From: JAFLDD01 sp049314715
GTDB lineage: Bacteria > Pseudomonadota > Alphaproteobacteria > Rickettsiales > UBA3002
NCBI GenBank assembly: GCA_049314715.1
Contig: JBMOEL010000014.1
Location: 1-24,318 of the forward strand
Direction: 5' to 3'
DNA length: 24,318 nucleotides
A program made the translations under genes and the position numbers. The notes under the pieces were generated by a model. The model was not told where the DNA came from and made no database searches. It saw only the letters and a program-made list of their open reading frames with translations. This document shows, in pieces, positions 1 to 7,455 of this stretch (positions within the stretch are counted from its first letter, which is position 1; every line of letters begins with the position of its first letter).

Positions 1-1
1 T

Positions 2-607
2 TCGGCAGTGGGCTACCAGCCAACTCTGGCAACCGAAATGGGTATCATGCAGGAGCGCATCACCTCGACCAACAAGGGTTCGATTACCTCAGTACAAGCG
101 ATTTACGTTCCCGCAGATGACTTGACCGACCCTGCGCCTGCAACGTCATTCGCACACTTGGATGCAACCACCGTATTGAGCCGCCAGATCGCAGAGCTTG
201 GTATTTATCCGGCCGTGGACCCGCTCGATTCAACCAGCCGTATGCTTTCAGCAGCGATCGTTGGTGACGCGCACTACAAAGTAGCGCGTGATGTTCAGAA
301 AGTGCTGCAGACCTACAAGTCGCTGCAAGACATCATCGCGATTTTGGGTATGGACGAGCTGTCGGAAGAAGATAAACTCACCGTAGCCCGCGCCCGCAAA
401 ATCCAGCGCTTCCTGTCACAGCCGTTCCACGTAGCGGAAGTGTTCACGGGCAAACCCGGTGCCTATGTATCGCTTGCGGATACGATTAAAGGCTTCAAGG
501 CGATTATTGATGGTGAATATGACCATCTGCCAGAAGCGGCTTTCTACCTCGTTGGTACGATTGAAGAAGCGGTTGAGAAAGCCAAAGAACTCGCAGCGGC
601 TGCATAG
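2..607 (+). CDS. atpD: F-type ATP synthase F1 subunit beta, C-terminal part (5' end outside window)
   Basis: This is the catalytic beta subunit of the membrane-bound F1Fo ATP synthase. Only about 201 C-terminal residues are in the window; the open frame continues off the left edge, so the GTG at 8 is not a start. The visible part begins in the nucleotide-binding domain at the conserved GYQPTLATEMG segment, which is followed by MQERITSTNKGSITSVQA. The helical C-terminal domain contains the exact DELSEED motif (residues 116-122 counted from the Gly-Tyr segment), which contacts the gamma subunit and couples rotation to catalysis. The end, with FLSQPFHVAEVFTG, is typical of the family. atpC follows after 8 nt, the usual end of the atp operon. 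The identification is secure; the strain-level origin is not. Confidence 0.97.
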   Translation, partial: SAVGYQPTLATEMGIMQERITSTNKGSITSVQAIYVPADDLTDPAPATSFAHLDATTVLSRQIAELGIYPAVDPLDSTSRMLSAAIVGDAHYKVARDVQKVLQTYKSLQDIIAILGMDELSEEDKLTVARARKIQRFLSQPFHVAEVFTGKPGAYVSLADTIKGFKAIIDGEYDHLPEAAFYLVGTIEEAVEKAKELAAAA

Positions 608-615
608 GGACTATC

Positions 616-1014
616 ATGAGCAACGTCTTCCATCTGCATATTGTTTCTCCCGCGCAAAGCGTGCTTGATACGCATGTGGAAATGGTCGAGATCCCAGGGC
701 TTGAAGGGGATTTCGGCGTGCTGCCTGACCATGCGCCCTTTTTCTCGATGCTTCGCCCTGGTGTTATCTCCGTGTACCTACCAGAAAAACGCCTGAAGCG
801 CTTATTTGCAACCTCAGGCTACGCCGAAGTGTCGCCCGAGGGCTGCACGGTCATTTCAGACGATATTCATGATCTTGAAAGCATCACCCTTGAAGAAGCC
901 AAAGAGGTGTTGGAGCGTGCGGAGCATGAAGTGAACCATGCCCATACCGACTCGGACAAGGCGAAGGCTGCTAAGCGTATGGAAGCGGCAAAGGCGTTAG
1001 TCGCTGCACTTTAA
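616..1014 (+). CDS. atpC: F-type ATP synthase F1 subunit epsilon
   Basis: A 132-residue epsilon subunit, part of the central stalk of F1. It links gamma to the c-ring and can restrain ATP hydrolysis. The N-terminal beta-sandwich is recognisable from VSPAQSVLDTHVEMVEIPG, GDFGVLPDHAPFFSMLRPG and the later FATSGYAEVSPEG. The C-terminal part, from about residue 90, is a charged helical hairpin rich in Glu, Lys and Ala. The ATG at 616 has AGGGA at 606-610, five bases upstream and overlapping the atpD stop, so the genes are probably translationally coupled. Length and order (beta then epsilon) are standard. Confidence 0.96.
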   Translation: MSNVFHLHIVSPAQSVLDTHVEMVEIPGLEGDFGVLPDHAPFFSMLRPGVISVYLPEKRLKRLFATSGYAEVSPEGCTVISDDIHDLESITLEEAKEVLERAEHEVNHAHTDSDKAKAAKRMEAAKALVAAL

Positions 1015-1031
1015 GTTCGGGTTCTTTTGGC

Positions 1032-1709
1032 ATGGTGCTTGCAACGCATGAGCCCATGAACGTTGAAACCATTACACAAACCCCTACCAAGCTTACCATC
1101 TACCCTGATACGCATCAGGCGAGAAACACCGATATTTCAGAAGGCACTAGTGGCAAGACGCTTGCCAAGAATGAAACCAAGTCGGGCGCGGACACGGAGT
1201 ATAGTTTCTGGGACTTCTTGGATTTAATTAATCCGCTCCAACATATTCCAATCATTAATACCATGTATCGCGAAGCGACGGGCGATACGATTAAGCCAGA
1301 AATGAAATTAGCAGGTGGCGCGGTAGTGGGGGGCGTGTTTGGATTTGTTGCCAGCCTAGCCGATGTGATTTTTGAACAAGAAACCGGCAAAGACATTGGC
1401 AGCACCATGGTAGCAGCGGTATTTGGTGATGAGAAAACAGCAACAGTTCAAGTTGCACAGGGGCCTAAGCCAACAGAAGCGTTGGCGGCGCTGCAAACCC
1501 CACTCCCCGACACTTCGTCGTTACCTCTTCCATTTGCTAGAGAATCGCGTGATGAGAGACGCGAGCGCCTAAGCCAGATTGACCCTATGGACAAGCAAGT
1601 ATTGGCGCTTTATGGCGCATCGACCCCATCCGCCCACGCGGCGCGTGCTTACCAACAAGCCGATATGCGAGCCTATTTGCAGCAATCTTCGGTGAATGCT
1701 GTATTTTAA
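1032..1709 (+). CDS. Conserved-looking hypothetical protein with a glycine-zipper hydrophobic segment, downstream of atpC
   Basis: A 225-residue protein that I cannot name. The first 55 residues are polar and probably disordered. A short block (about 58-90) reads FWDFLDLINPLQHIPIINTMYR followed by EATGDTIKP. Then comes a small-residue hydrophobic stretch (about 93-112) with GGAVVGGVFGFVAS, which resembles a glycine-zipper membrane segment, then ETGKDIGSTMVAAVFG. The C-terminus is polar again. From memory, the 'INPLQHIP...YR...TGD' plus glycine-rich block recurs in alphaproteobacterial hypothetical proteins, but I could not verify this. It starts 17 nt after atpC on the same strand and may share the atp transcript. 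The start is uncertain: ATG 1032 and ATG 1056 both lack a good ribosome-binding site. Base use looks like its neighbours. Confidence 0.75.
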   Translation: MVLATHEPMNVETITQTPTKLTIYPDTHQARNTDISEGTSGKTLAKNETKSGADTEYSFWDFLDLINPLQHIPIINTMYREATGDTIKPEMKLAGGAVVGGVFGFVASLADVIFEQETGKDIGSTMVAAVFGDEKTATVQVAQGPKPTEALAALQTPLPDTSSLPLPFARESRDERRERLSQIDPMDKQVLALYGASTPSAHAARAYQQADMRAYLQQSSVNAVF

Positions 1710-1713
1710 TTTT

Positions 1714-1738
1714 ACGAGGGAACGCTTTTTTCCCTCGT
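1714..1738 (+). terminator. Hairpin after the atp-linked hypothetical gene, possible terminator
   Basis: Perfect 8-bp stem ACGAGGGA (1714-1721) and TCCCTCGT (1731-1738) with a 9-base loop, 4 bases past the stop codon at 1709. The T-run lies in the loop instead of after the stem, so it is not a canonical intrinsic terminator. It may belong to the composite repeat unit whose core follows at 1757. Confidence 0.4.
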
Positions 1739-1756
1739 GACTCCCTCCGCCGCTTT

Positions 1757-1784
1757 GCGGCTCGCGCAGCTACGGCGCTACGCA
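1757..1784 (+). repeat. 28-bp interspersed repeat core, copy 1
   Basis: This 28-base GC-rich sequence (begins GCGGCTCGCGCAGC, ends GGCGCTACGCA) is identical to 8004-8031. It contains short self-complementary parts (GCGC flanking AGCTACG). In both places it follows a hairpin near the stop codon of the preceding gene and a C-rich lead-in starting CTCCC, and it ends shortly before the next gene. That arrangement resembles REP-type extragenic palindromic elements. Two copies in one window suggest many in the genome. Confidence 0.75.
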
Positions 1785-1813
1785 TAACAAGATGTATGTT
1801 TGTATTTTTGTGT

Positions 1814-1819
1814 TATACT
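1814..1819 (+). promoter_or_regulatory. Possible -10 box for the Flp pilin gene (leaderless mRNA?)
   Basis: TATACT matches five of six positions of the sigma70 -10 consensus and ends exactly 6 bases before the ATG at 1826. Transcription would then start at or next to the start codon, which fits the lack of any Shine-Dalgarno sequence (GCGACC precedes ATG). No convincing -35 hexamer is visible at 16-18 bp spacing, so this is tentative. Confidence 0.35.
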
Positions 1820-1825
1820 GCGACC

Positions 1826-1966
1826 ATGTTCCAGAACCGCTCAGGCGCTACGGCCATTGAATACGCCTTGATTGCTTCGTTGATTTCCGTTGCGGCGATT
1901 GTGGCGTTTCAATTAGTAGGCGACTCGCTCAATGCTGTCTGGCAAACGATTGTCGATGCATTTTAG
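1826..1966 (+). CDS. Flp/Fap-type type IVb pilin
   Basis: A 46-residue prepilin. A short basic leader MFQNRSG is followed by the cleavage/assembly motif G7|ATAIEYALIAS. Glu is at +5 and Tyr at +6 after the cleavage site, the hallmark of Flp pilins, and then comes a single hydrophobic helix (about residues 14-31). Mature Flp subunits polymerise into thin adhesive pili made by the Tad/Cpa secretion machine, after processing by a TadV/CpaA-type prepilin peptidase. No tad/cpa assembly genes lie in the window, so this is an orphan copy. It is flanked by a repeat core upstream and a hairpin downstream and faces yggS convergently. There is no Shine-Dalgarno; a -10-like box sits 6 bases before the ATG. 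Confidence 0.88.
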   Translation: MFQNRSGATAIEYALIASLISVAAIVAFQLVGDSLNAVWQTIVDAF

Positions 1967-1992
1967 TATTTAGTTTGCTCAAGCGGCGCTGG

Positions 1993-2027
1993 GCCTAACG
2001 CCCTCAACGGGCGTCGAGGCGTCGGTT
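1993..2027 (+). terminator. Possible terminator of the Flp pilin gene
   Basis: ACGCCC (1998-2003) pairs with GGGCGT (2009-2014) around a 5-base loop. GCCT (1993-1996) can extend the pairing with AGGC (2017-2020) across a small internal bulge. A modest T-rich stretch (GGTTCTTT) follows. It lies between the convergent pilin gene and yggS, just 3' of the yggS stop. The U-tract is weak. Confidence 0.35.
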
Positions 2028-2029
2028 CT

Positions 2030-2725
2030 TTAGTATTGATTACGTTCACCAAATAATGCGGTGCCTACGCGTATCATGGTGGCGCCGAAGCGTAGTGCGG
2101 TTTCATAATCCCCGCTCATGCCCATACTCAACTCTGCGAGCTGATGTTCTTGTTTTAGTTTGTACATAAGCGCGAAATAAGGTGCGGGGTTTTCACCCTC
2201 GGGTGGAATGCACATGAGTCCGCTAATGGGAAGGCCGATAGTCTGACAATAACTCAGTAGTGCTGCCAAATCACGAGGGGCTACTCCTGCCTTTTGCACC
2301 TCTTGAGCGATATTCACTTGGATGAGGCAGGCGATGTCTCTGGCTTGTTTTTTTATCTCCGCACTAACCACATCGGCAATCTTTGGCCTATCAATGGTAT
2401 GAATCACATCAAATAGCGCGACGGCCTCTTTCGCCTTATTGGATTGAAGTGGGCCAATCAGATGTAGGCGGATATGCGGATGCTTTATTTTAAGTGCTGG
2501 GTATTTGCCCTGCGCCTCCTGTACCTTGTTTTCGCCAAAATCCGTGACGCCTAACTCTATAGCATCTTCGATACGTTCGGCGGGATGGGTTTTGCTCACC
2601 GCGATAAGGCGGGGCCGAGGACCTGTGTTCACACACTTCGAATCTAGCGCCCTGTCAATGGCCTGTTGCAAGCCTGCCAGACGGGTAGCTAGGGTGTCAT
2701 CGGGAGTTGCAATGTTGGTTTTCAT
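2030..2725 (-). CDS. yggS: PLP-binding YggS/PLPBP family protein (pyridoxal phosphate homeostasis)
   Basis: A 231-residue single-domain alanine-racemase-like barrel protein that binds pyridoxal 5'-phosphate and buffers free PLP; no catalytic reaction is established for the family. Key segments are LIAVSKTHP with the PLP lysine at residue 45, DFGENKVQEAQ, HLIGPLQSNKAK, the IHTIDRPKIA block, LIQVNIAQEVQKAG, GLPISGLMCIPP, LSMGMSGDYETAL and the terminal ATMIRVGTALFG. All are diagnostic. The frame stays open upstream to 2923, but that 66-residue extension has no family counterpart and reads through the porin upstream region, so I start at ATG 2725 (MKTNIATPDD). A weak GAAAA precedes it. It is transcribed away from the porin gene and towards the Flp pilin. 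Confidence 0.95.
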   Translation of the reverse strand: MKTNIATPDDTLATRLAGLQQAIDRALDSKCVNTGPRPRLIAVSKTHPAERIEDAIELGVTDFGENKVQEAQGKYPALKIKHPHIRLHLIGPLQSNKAKEAVALFDVIHTIDRPKIADVVSAEIKKQARDIACLIQVNIAQEVQKAGVAPRDLAALLSYCQTIGLPISGLMCIPPEGENPAPYFALMYKLKQEHQLAELSMGMSGDYETALRFGATMIRVGTALFGERNQY

Positions 2726-2986
2726 AGTTTTTTCAATAGCATAGCTTTTTATGTGGCGCAAGGTTCGGGTAGGGTGTGGCTTTGTGGTAAATGTGCAACA
2801 GGGGGGTGATAAATACCCGTTTGAGGCCAAAAAAGGCTTGGAGGGGTTGCCTGTGTCAGCCCCTTTCCCGTATGTAAGGCCGTGTGGAGCATAGGGCTTA
2901 TGCCACGTGCACCTTGTGTTCACAGGAGACCACTTACATTGTGTAAGTAGCCTCTTGCTTGTTTAACTAAAAAAAGGACGATTCGT
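2726..2986. promoter_or_regulatory. Divergent intergenic region between yggS and the porin gene
   Basis: 261 bases that must hold the promoters of both yggS and the porin gene. The clear structural element is an inverted repeat ACTTAC (2932-2937) / GTAAGT (2943-2948) with a 5-base spacer, 38 bases before the porin ATG. It could be an operator or a 5'-UTR stem-loop. The porin ribosome-binding site AGGA is at 2975-2978. I could not assign a convincing -35/-10 pair. Confidence 0.4.
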
Positions 2987-4141
2987 ATGAAAAAGATTCT
3001 TCTTGGTACGACGGGTCTGATCGGCGCGGCACTGCTTTCTGCAGCTGCTAACGCTGAGACGCCCAAAGTAACCCTCGGTGGTTTTGCTGATTTCCAAGCT
3101 GGTTTCACCAGCGACGATGCTGATCAAAACACCCGTTCAACTGGTTTCCGTAACGACAACGAGATCTCGGTTCACGTTGATGGCAAGACCGATGCTGGTC
3201 TCGGCTATGGCGCTGTTATCGATCTCGAAGCAGACATCAACAACGACGTTGATGGCCAAGGTACCAACGCTGCCCGCACCTTCACCTACCTCGAAGGCAA
3301 CTGGGGTCGCTTTGAAATGGGCGGCAACCGTGGCGCAACCTCGACCATCCGTGTCGATGCTGCTGACCTCGCTGTTGCAACCGGCGGTATCAACGGTGCG
3401 TGGACCTACTTCACGAACGTAACTGCCCCACCAGCTGGTGGCACGCTTGCTGCTTCAGGCGGTTTCATCACCACCTCGAAAGGTTTTGCTGATCATGGTT
3501 CAACCACCACTTTGGGTGATGAGAACTTCTACAACTCAACCAAAGTAAGCTACTACTCTCCAAAATTCTCGGGCTTCCAAGTTGGCGCAAGCTATACGCC
3601 TGACTTAGAAGATCGTGGTCAAACCGTTGCTCGTAACGATACCACCGCGAACAACTACGGTGAGATCTTCGAAGTAGCTCTTGGTTTCGATCACCAATTC
3701 GAAAACGGTCTGAAGCTCGGTGCTTCGGGTACGTACGAAGCTGGTAAGTCGGACACGGCTGCTCGTGAAGACATCCGCACCTACAGCGTTGGCGCCCTCT
3801 TGGGTTACCAAGGTTGGTCAGTTGCTGGTTCGTACGGTAGCTGGGGTGATTCAGGTCGCGTAGTTAACACCGGTGACGACGATTCCAACTATTGGACCGT
3901 TGGTGCTGGTTACGAGACCGGTCCGTTCGGTGTTTCGGCTACATACCTGAACTCGACCCGCGAGATTGCTGCTAACACAGACAACGACTTCGATAACGTT
4001 GTTCTTGGTGCAGACTACAAACTCGCTCCAGGTCTGACCCCATACGCTGAAGTGTCGTTCTACGAGTTCGACCAAGGCGGTGCTGGTGGTTTCGACAACG
4101 ACGGCACGACCTTCCTGCTCGGTACGCAAGTTGCGTTCTAA
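2987..4141 (+). CDS. Outer-membrane porin (Gram-negative general porin family)
   Basis: A 384-residue beta-barrel porin. A clear Sec signal peptide, MKKILLGTTGLIGAALLSAA ending in NA, has a cleavage site at about residue 23/24 before ETPKV. The mature protein begins with KVTLGGFADFQAGF, as usual for porins of this type. Alternating hydrophobic/polar strands with aromatic belts (GRFEMGGNRG, KVSYYSPKFSGFQVGASYTP, LGYQGWSVAGSYGSWG, PYAEVSFYEFD) run to a C-terminal strand ending in Phe (LGTQVAF), the recognition signal for the BAM machinery. It is Asp/Asn/Gly rich, and codon use is strongly biased (GGT, GCT, CGT, AAC, TTC), consistent with high expression. AGGA lies 8 bases before the ATG and a strong terminator follows. 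It is monocistronic. The permeating substrate cannot be told from sequence. Confidence 0.93.
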   Translation: MKKILLGTTGLIGAALLSAAANAETPKVTLGGFADFQAGFTSDDADQNTRSTGFRNDNEISVHVDGKTDAGLGYGAVIDLEADINNDVDGQGTNAARTFTYLEGNWGRFEMGGNRGATSTIRVDAADLAVATGGINGAWTYFTNVTAPPAGGTLAASGGFITTSKGFADHGSTTTLGDENFYNSTKVSYYSPKFSGFQVGASYTPDLEDRGQTVARNDTTANNYGEIFEVALGFDHQFENGLKLGASGTYEAGKSDTAAREDIRTYSVGALLGYQGWSVAGSYGSWGDSGRVVNTGDDDSNYWTVGAGYETGPFGVSATYLNSTREIAANTDNDFDNVVLGADYKLAPGLTPYAEVSFYEFDQGGAGGFDNDGTTFLLGTQVAF

Positions 4142-4166
4142 GCTGAAGGCTTAAAGTCTAAGATGG

Positions 4167-4199
4167 AGGGGTAGCAGAAATGCTACCCCTTTTTCTTTT
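4167..4199 (+). terminator. Rho-independent terminator of the porin gene
   Basis: Perfect 10-bp stem AGGGGTAGCA (4167-4176) / TGCTACCCCT (4181-4190) with a GAAA tetraloop, directly followed by a T-rich tract (TTTTTCTTTT). It is a textbook intrinsic terminator 25 bases after the porin stop. Confidence 0.95.
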
Positions 4200-4284
4200 G
4201 TGGACGTCACGGCATGTCCGTCTAAGCATTTTCTGCGCTTCGATATACTCAGCTTGCAAATACTAAGACTCCCATGATGCTAGC

Positions 4285-4311
4285 CGTTTTTCATTCACTG
4301 GATGAAAAACG
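4285..4311. repeat. Inverted repeat upstream of the DUF3576 lipoprotein gene
   Basis: CGTTTTTCAT (4285-4294) and ATGAAAAACG (4302-4311) form a perfect 10-bp palindrome arm pair with a 7-base spacer, 63 bases before the ATG at 4375. It lies between the porin terminator and the DUF3576-leuS-lptE-holA operon. An operator or 5'-UTR hairpin is possible. The octamer CTTGCAAA occurs on both sides of it (4253-4260 and 4321-4328). Confidence 0.5.
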
Positions 4312-4374
4312 TCGTTGCATCTTGCAAACTTTGCAGCAAACGCTATAGCTAGCCTCCACTCTTTGAGGTTCTCT

Positions 4375-4899
4375 ATGACACGCACCCGTTTTCCCATTCT
4401 TTTTAGTTTGATAGCTGTCTTTGCTCTTTCAGCCTGTGGTCTTGAGGGCGACACGTCGCAATACCCTAAAACTGAGGAAGATTTGCGCAAAGAGCGCATT
4501 GGTAAGCTCGCGGGCGAAGACGGTATTCTATTGAGCGGCGGCGAGAAAAAAGACGGCGAAAGTAATAGCCCTATTGGTGTCAACAGCTTCCTATGGCGTG
4601 CGACGCTTGATACCTTAGCGTTTATGCCCCTTGCCTCCGCAGACCCGTTTGGTGGCGTAGTGCTCACCGACTGGTACGAAGACCCCAAAGCACGTGGTGA
4701 GCGTTTCAAGGTCAATGCGCTTATTCTCGATCGTCAATTGCGTGCCGATAGCGTGAAAGTGCGCATGTTCAAGCAAAAGCAGGACGAGAAAACCAAGCAA
4801 TGGCTTGACCAAACGGTTGATGAAGCGACCAATAGCAAACTCGAAGACGCTATCCTGACGCGCGCGCGCCAACTTCGTGTTGCTCAATTAGGCTACTAA
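4375..4899 (+). CDS. DUF3576-type outer-membrane lipoprotein
   Basis: A 174-residue lipoprotein. The signal peptide MTRTRFPILFSLIAVFALSA ends in lipobox L-S-A-C with the lipidated cysteine at residue 21. The next residue is Gly, so outer-membrane sorting is likely. The domain has the features I associate with the alphaproteobacterial DUF3576 family: NSFLWRATLDTLAFMPLASA, DPFGGVVLTDWYEDP, GERFKVNALILDRQLRADS, and a C-terminal helix with LEDAILTRARQLRVAQ. Function is unproven; the family is regularly found before leuS. The start at 4375 is favoured over the upstream TTG at 4315 because it gives the signal peptide and has GAGG at 4365-4368. It ends one base before leuS, so it is the first gene of the operon. 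Confidence 0.88.
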   Translation: MTRTRFPILFSLIAVFALSACGLEGDTSQYPKTEEDLRKERIGKLAGEDGILLSGGEKKDGESNSPIGVNSFLWRATLDTLAFMPLASADPFGGVVLTDWYEDPKARGERFKVNALILDRQLRADSVKVRMFKQKQDEKTKQWLDQTVDEATNSKLEDAILTRARQLRVAQLGY

Positions 4900-4900
4900 T

Positions 4901-7453
4901 ATGGTCTCACCTGCCGAACGTTATAACGCTCGCGTGAGCGAGGTGAAATGGCAGGATGCATGGCGCAAACATGGTGTTTTTGATACGCCTGCACCCAATG
5001 GCAAACCCGATTATTTTGTGCTGGAGATGTTCCCCTACCCTTCGGGAAATATCCATATGGGGCATGTGCGCAATTACACGCTGGGCGACGTTGTTGCGCG
5101 TTTTCGTCGTGCGCAGGGCTATAACGTTTTATATCCTATGGGTTGGGATGCATTTGGTCTGCCCGCAGAAAACGCGGCAATCCAGCGCAATACACACCCG
5201 AAAGCATGGACGCTTTCAAACATTGCGACGATGCGTGAGCAAATGAAATCTATTGGCATTTCCTATGACTGGTCACGCGAAGTGACGACCTGCCTGCCTG
5301 AATATTACAAACACGAGCAAAAATTCTTTCTCGAATTTCTGAAAAAAGGTCTCGCCTATCGCAAAGAAGCAGTGGTGAATTGGGACCCCGTCGATAACAC
5401 GGTGCTTGCCAATGAGCAGGTGATTGACGGGCGCGGTTGGCGTTCAGGTGCGCTTGTTGAGCGCCGTACGCTATCACAATGGTTCCTCAAAATCACCCAT
5501 TTCACGGAAGATTTGCTGCAAGGCCTTGAGACGCTTAGCGCGTGGCCTGACAAAGTGCGCCTCATGCAGGAGAAGTGGATTGGCAAATCCTCAGGCGCGT
5601 TAGTGACTCTCAAGGTGCTGTGCAAAAAGTCCGGCAAAGAGGTGATTGAAAGCGATATTGAAATCTACACGACGCGCCCTGATACGTTTTATGGCATGAG
5701 CTTTGTGGCGATTGCGCCCGAACATCCGTTGGCGCAGAGCATGATTGGTCATAACCCTGAAGCGGAAGCGTTCATCAAAGAATGTAGCCAGCTTGGCACG
5801 TCGGAAGAGGCCATCGAGAAAGCCGAAAAAGAAGGCTTCGATACAGGGCTTAAAGTGGTGAACCCTTTCACGGGCAGCGACCACCCGTTGTATATCGCTA
5901 ACTTCGTACTCATGGGTTACGGCACCGGCGCAGTCTTTGGTTGCCCTGCGCATGATGAGCGTGATTATGAATTCGCCAAGAAATATAATCTCGACATCAA
6001 ACAAGTCGTTGCGCCTAAAGATGGCGGCGAGGTGACGTTCCCTTACACAGAAGACGGCGTGCTCATCAATTCACCTTTGGTTGACGGCTTGAGTGTTTCC
6101 GATGCAAAAGAAAAAGCGATTGGTGAGCTTGAGAAAAAAGGCGTTGGCAAACGCAAAATTAATTATCGTTTGCGCGATTGGGGTGTCAGCCGCCAGCGTT
6201 ATTGGGGTTGCCCAATCCCAATCATCCATTGCAAAGATTGTGGCGCCGTTCCTGTGCCAGAAGATCAATTGCCCGTGACGCTGCCGGAAGATGTAACGTT
6301 CGACAAGCCCGGCAACCCGATTGCGCATCACCCCACATGGAAACACGTAGATTGCCCCAAATGTGGCAAGCCTGCCGAGCGCGAGACTGATACGTTCGAC
6401 ACATTCTTTGAGTCGTCATGGTATCCGTTTTGTTATGCTTCAGGTGGTGGCGATAAAGGTATCACTAAAGAGGCCGAGCGTTGGATGCCAGTGCAGCAAT
6501 ATATCGGTGGTATTGAGCACGCGGTGCTTCACCTGCTCTATTCACGCTTTTTCACCCGCGCGCTCAAGTATTGCGGCATTGTGGATGTTGAGGAGCCATT
6601 CAAAGGCCTAATGACGCAAGGCATGGTTGGCCACGTCACCTTCAAGGACGCTAAGGGCGAATGGAGATACCCCGCCGAAGCACATCAAAATGATGCTGGT
6701 GCATGGCTCTTCGAGGATGGTAGCCCCGCCACGGTTGGGCGTTCGGAGAAAATGTCCAAATCGAAAAAGAATACCGTCGACCCGCGCAACATTATCGACG
6801 GCTATGGTGCCGATACGGCGCGCTTATTCATGATGTCGGATTCCCCGCCTGACAGAGACTTGGAGTGGACGGATGCAGGTATTGATGGCGCATGGCGTTA
6901 TCTGGGTCGCTTGTATCGTTTGGTTGCTGAGAATCTGGATGCGATTGCGAAGGCTGGTGCACCTGCGAGCGAGAACCCTATTCGCAAGCAGACGCATAAA
7001 ACGATTCATGGCGTGACGCGTGATATTGAGAATTTCCATTTCAACAAAGCAGTGGCGCGTGTTCGCGAGCTGACCAATTCGCTCGAGAAATTAGACGCAC
7101 AAACACATGCGGCAGAATATCGCGAAGCTATTACGGCGGCACTGCATCTCATCGCACCGATCATTCCGCATCTTGCAGAAGAATGCTGGTCGTTGATGGG
7201 TAATGCCGATTTAGTCGCCACGCGCCCTTGGCCCGTTGCTGACGCTGCGCTGATGGCGGATGATACGGTGACGGTCGCCGTGCAAGTAAATGGCAAGCTG
7301 CGCGCAACCTTGGAGTTGGCCGTAGATATCGCCAAAGAGGAAGCTGAAGCGGCAGCACTTGCCGAACCGAAAGTGGTTGCAGCGATTGACGGTAAAGGTG
7401 TAAAAAAGATTATCGTTGTCCCAAATAAAATCGTCAATATTGTCGCGGCCTAA
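4901..7453 (+). CDS. leuS: Leucyl-tRNA synthetase
   Basis: An 850-residue class I aminoacyl-tRNA synthetase that charges tRNA-Leu in the cytoplasm. The HIGH signature appears as HMGH at residues 52-55 (PSGNIHMGHVRNYTLGD) and the KMSKS loop at 617-621 (EKMSKSKKNTVDPR). Between them lie the CP1 editing domain, with TTRPDTFYGMSFVAIAPEHPLA and a GTGAVFGCPAHDERD segment, and the WGVSRQRYWGCPIPIIHC and FESSWYPFCYASG regions of the Rossmann fold. A zinc-type CxxC pair lies around HCKDCG and another at DCPKCG. The C-terminal anticodon and tRNA-binding domains end in a VVPNKIVNIV segment. Length is typical. It starts one base after the DUF3576 gene, with TTAGGC upstream for ribosome binding. Confidence 0.98.
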   Translation: MVSPAERYNARVSEVKWQDAWRKHGVFDTPAPNGKPDYFVLEMFPYPSGNIHMGHVRNYTLGDVVARFRRAQGYNVLYPMGWDAFGLPAENAAIQRNTHPKAWTLSNIATMREQMKSIGISYDWSREVTTCLPEYYKHEQKFFLEFLKKGLAYRKEAVVNWDPVDNTVLANEQVIDGRGWRSGALVERRTLSQWFLKITHFTEDLLQGLETLSAWPDKVRLMQEKWIGKSSGALVTLKVLCKKSGKEVIESDIEIYTTRPDTFYGMSFVAIAPEHPLAQSMIGHNPEAEAFIKECSQLGTSEEAIEKAEKEGFDTGLKVVNPFTGSDHPLYIANFVLMGYGTGAVFGCPAHDERDYEFAKKYNLDIKQVVAPKDGGEVTFPYTEDGVLINSPLVDGLSVSDAKEKAIGELEKKGVGKRKINYRLRDWGVSRQRYWGCPIPIIHCKDCGAVPVPEDQLPVTLPEDVTFDKPGNPIAHHPTWKHVDCPKCGKPAERETDTFDTFFESSWYPFCYASGGGDKGITKEAERWMPVQQYIGGIEHAVLHLLYSRFFTRALKYCGIVDVEEPFKGLMTQGMVGHVTFKDAKGEWRYPAEAHQNDAGAWLFEDGSPATVGRSEKMSKSKKNTVDPRNIIDGYGADTARLFMMSDSPPDRDLEWTDAGIDGAWRYLGRLYRLVAENLDAIAKAGAPASENPIRKQTHKTIHGVTRDIENFHFNKAVARVRELTNSLEKLDAQTHAAEYREAITAALHLIAPIIPHLAEECWSLMGNADLVATRPWPVADAALMADDTVTVAVQVNGKLRATLELAVDIAKEEAEAAALAEPKVVAAIDGKGVKKIIVVPNKIVNIVAA

Positions 7454-7455
7454 GC

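Noticed and set aside
1585..1785. Minus-strand ORF across the repeat, reading LRSAVAARAA-like peptide
   Set aside because: The same peptide arises from the second repeat copy at 7928-8191; it is a repeat translation, not a gene.
2726..2923. 66-residue N-terminal extension of YggS
   Set aside because: The frame is open but the extra sequence lacks family resemblance and crosses the porin upstream region; ATG 2725 gives the normal length.
4315..4374. TTG start of the DUF3576 lipoprotein
   Set aside because: It would bury the lipoprotein signal peptide; ATG 4375 has GAGG in position and gives a proper lipobox.
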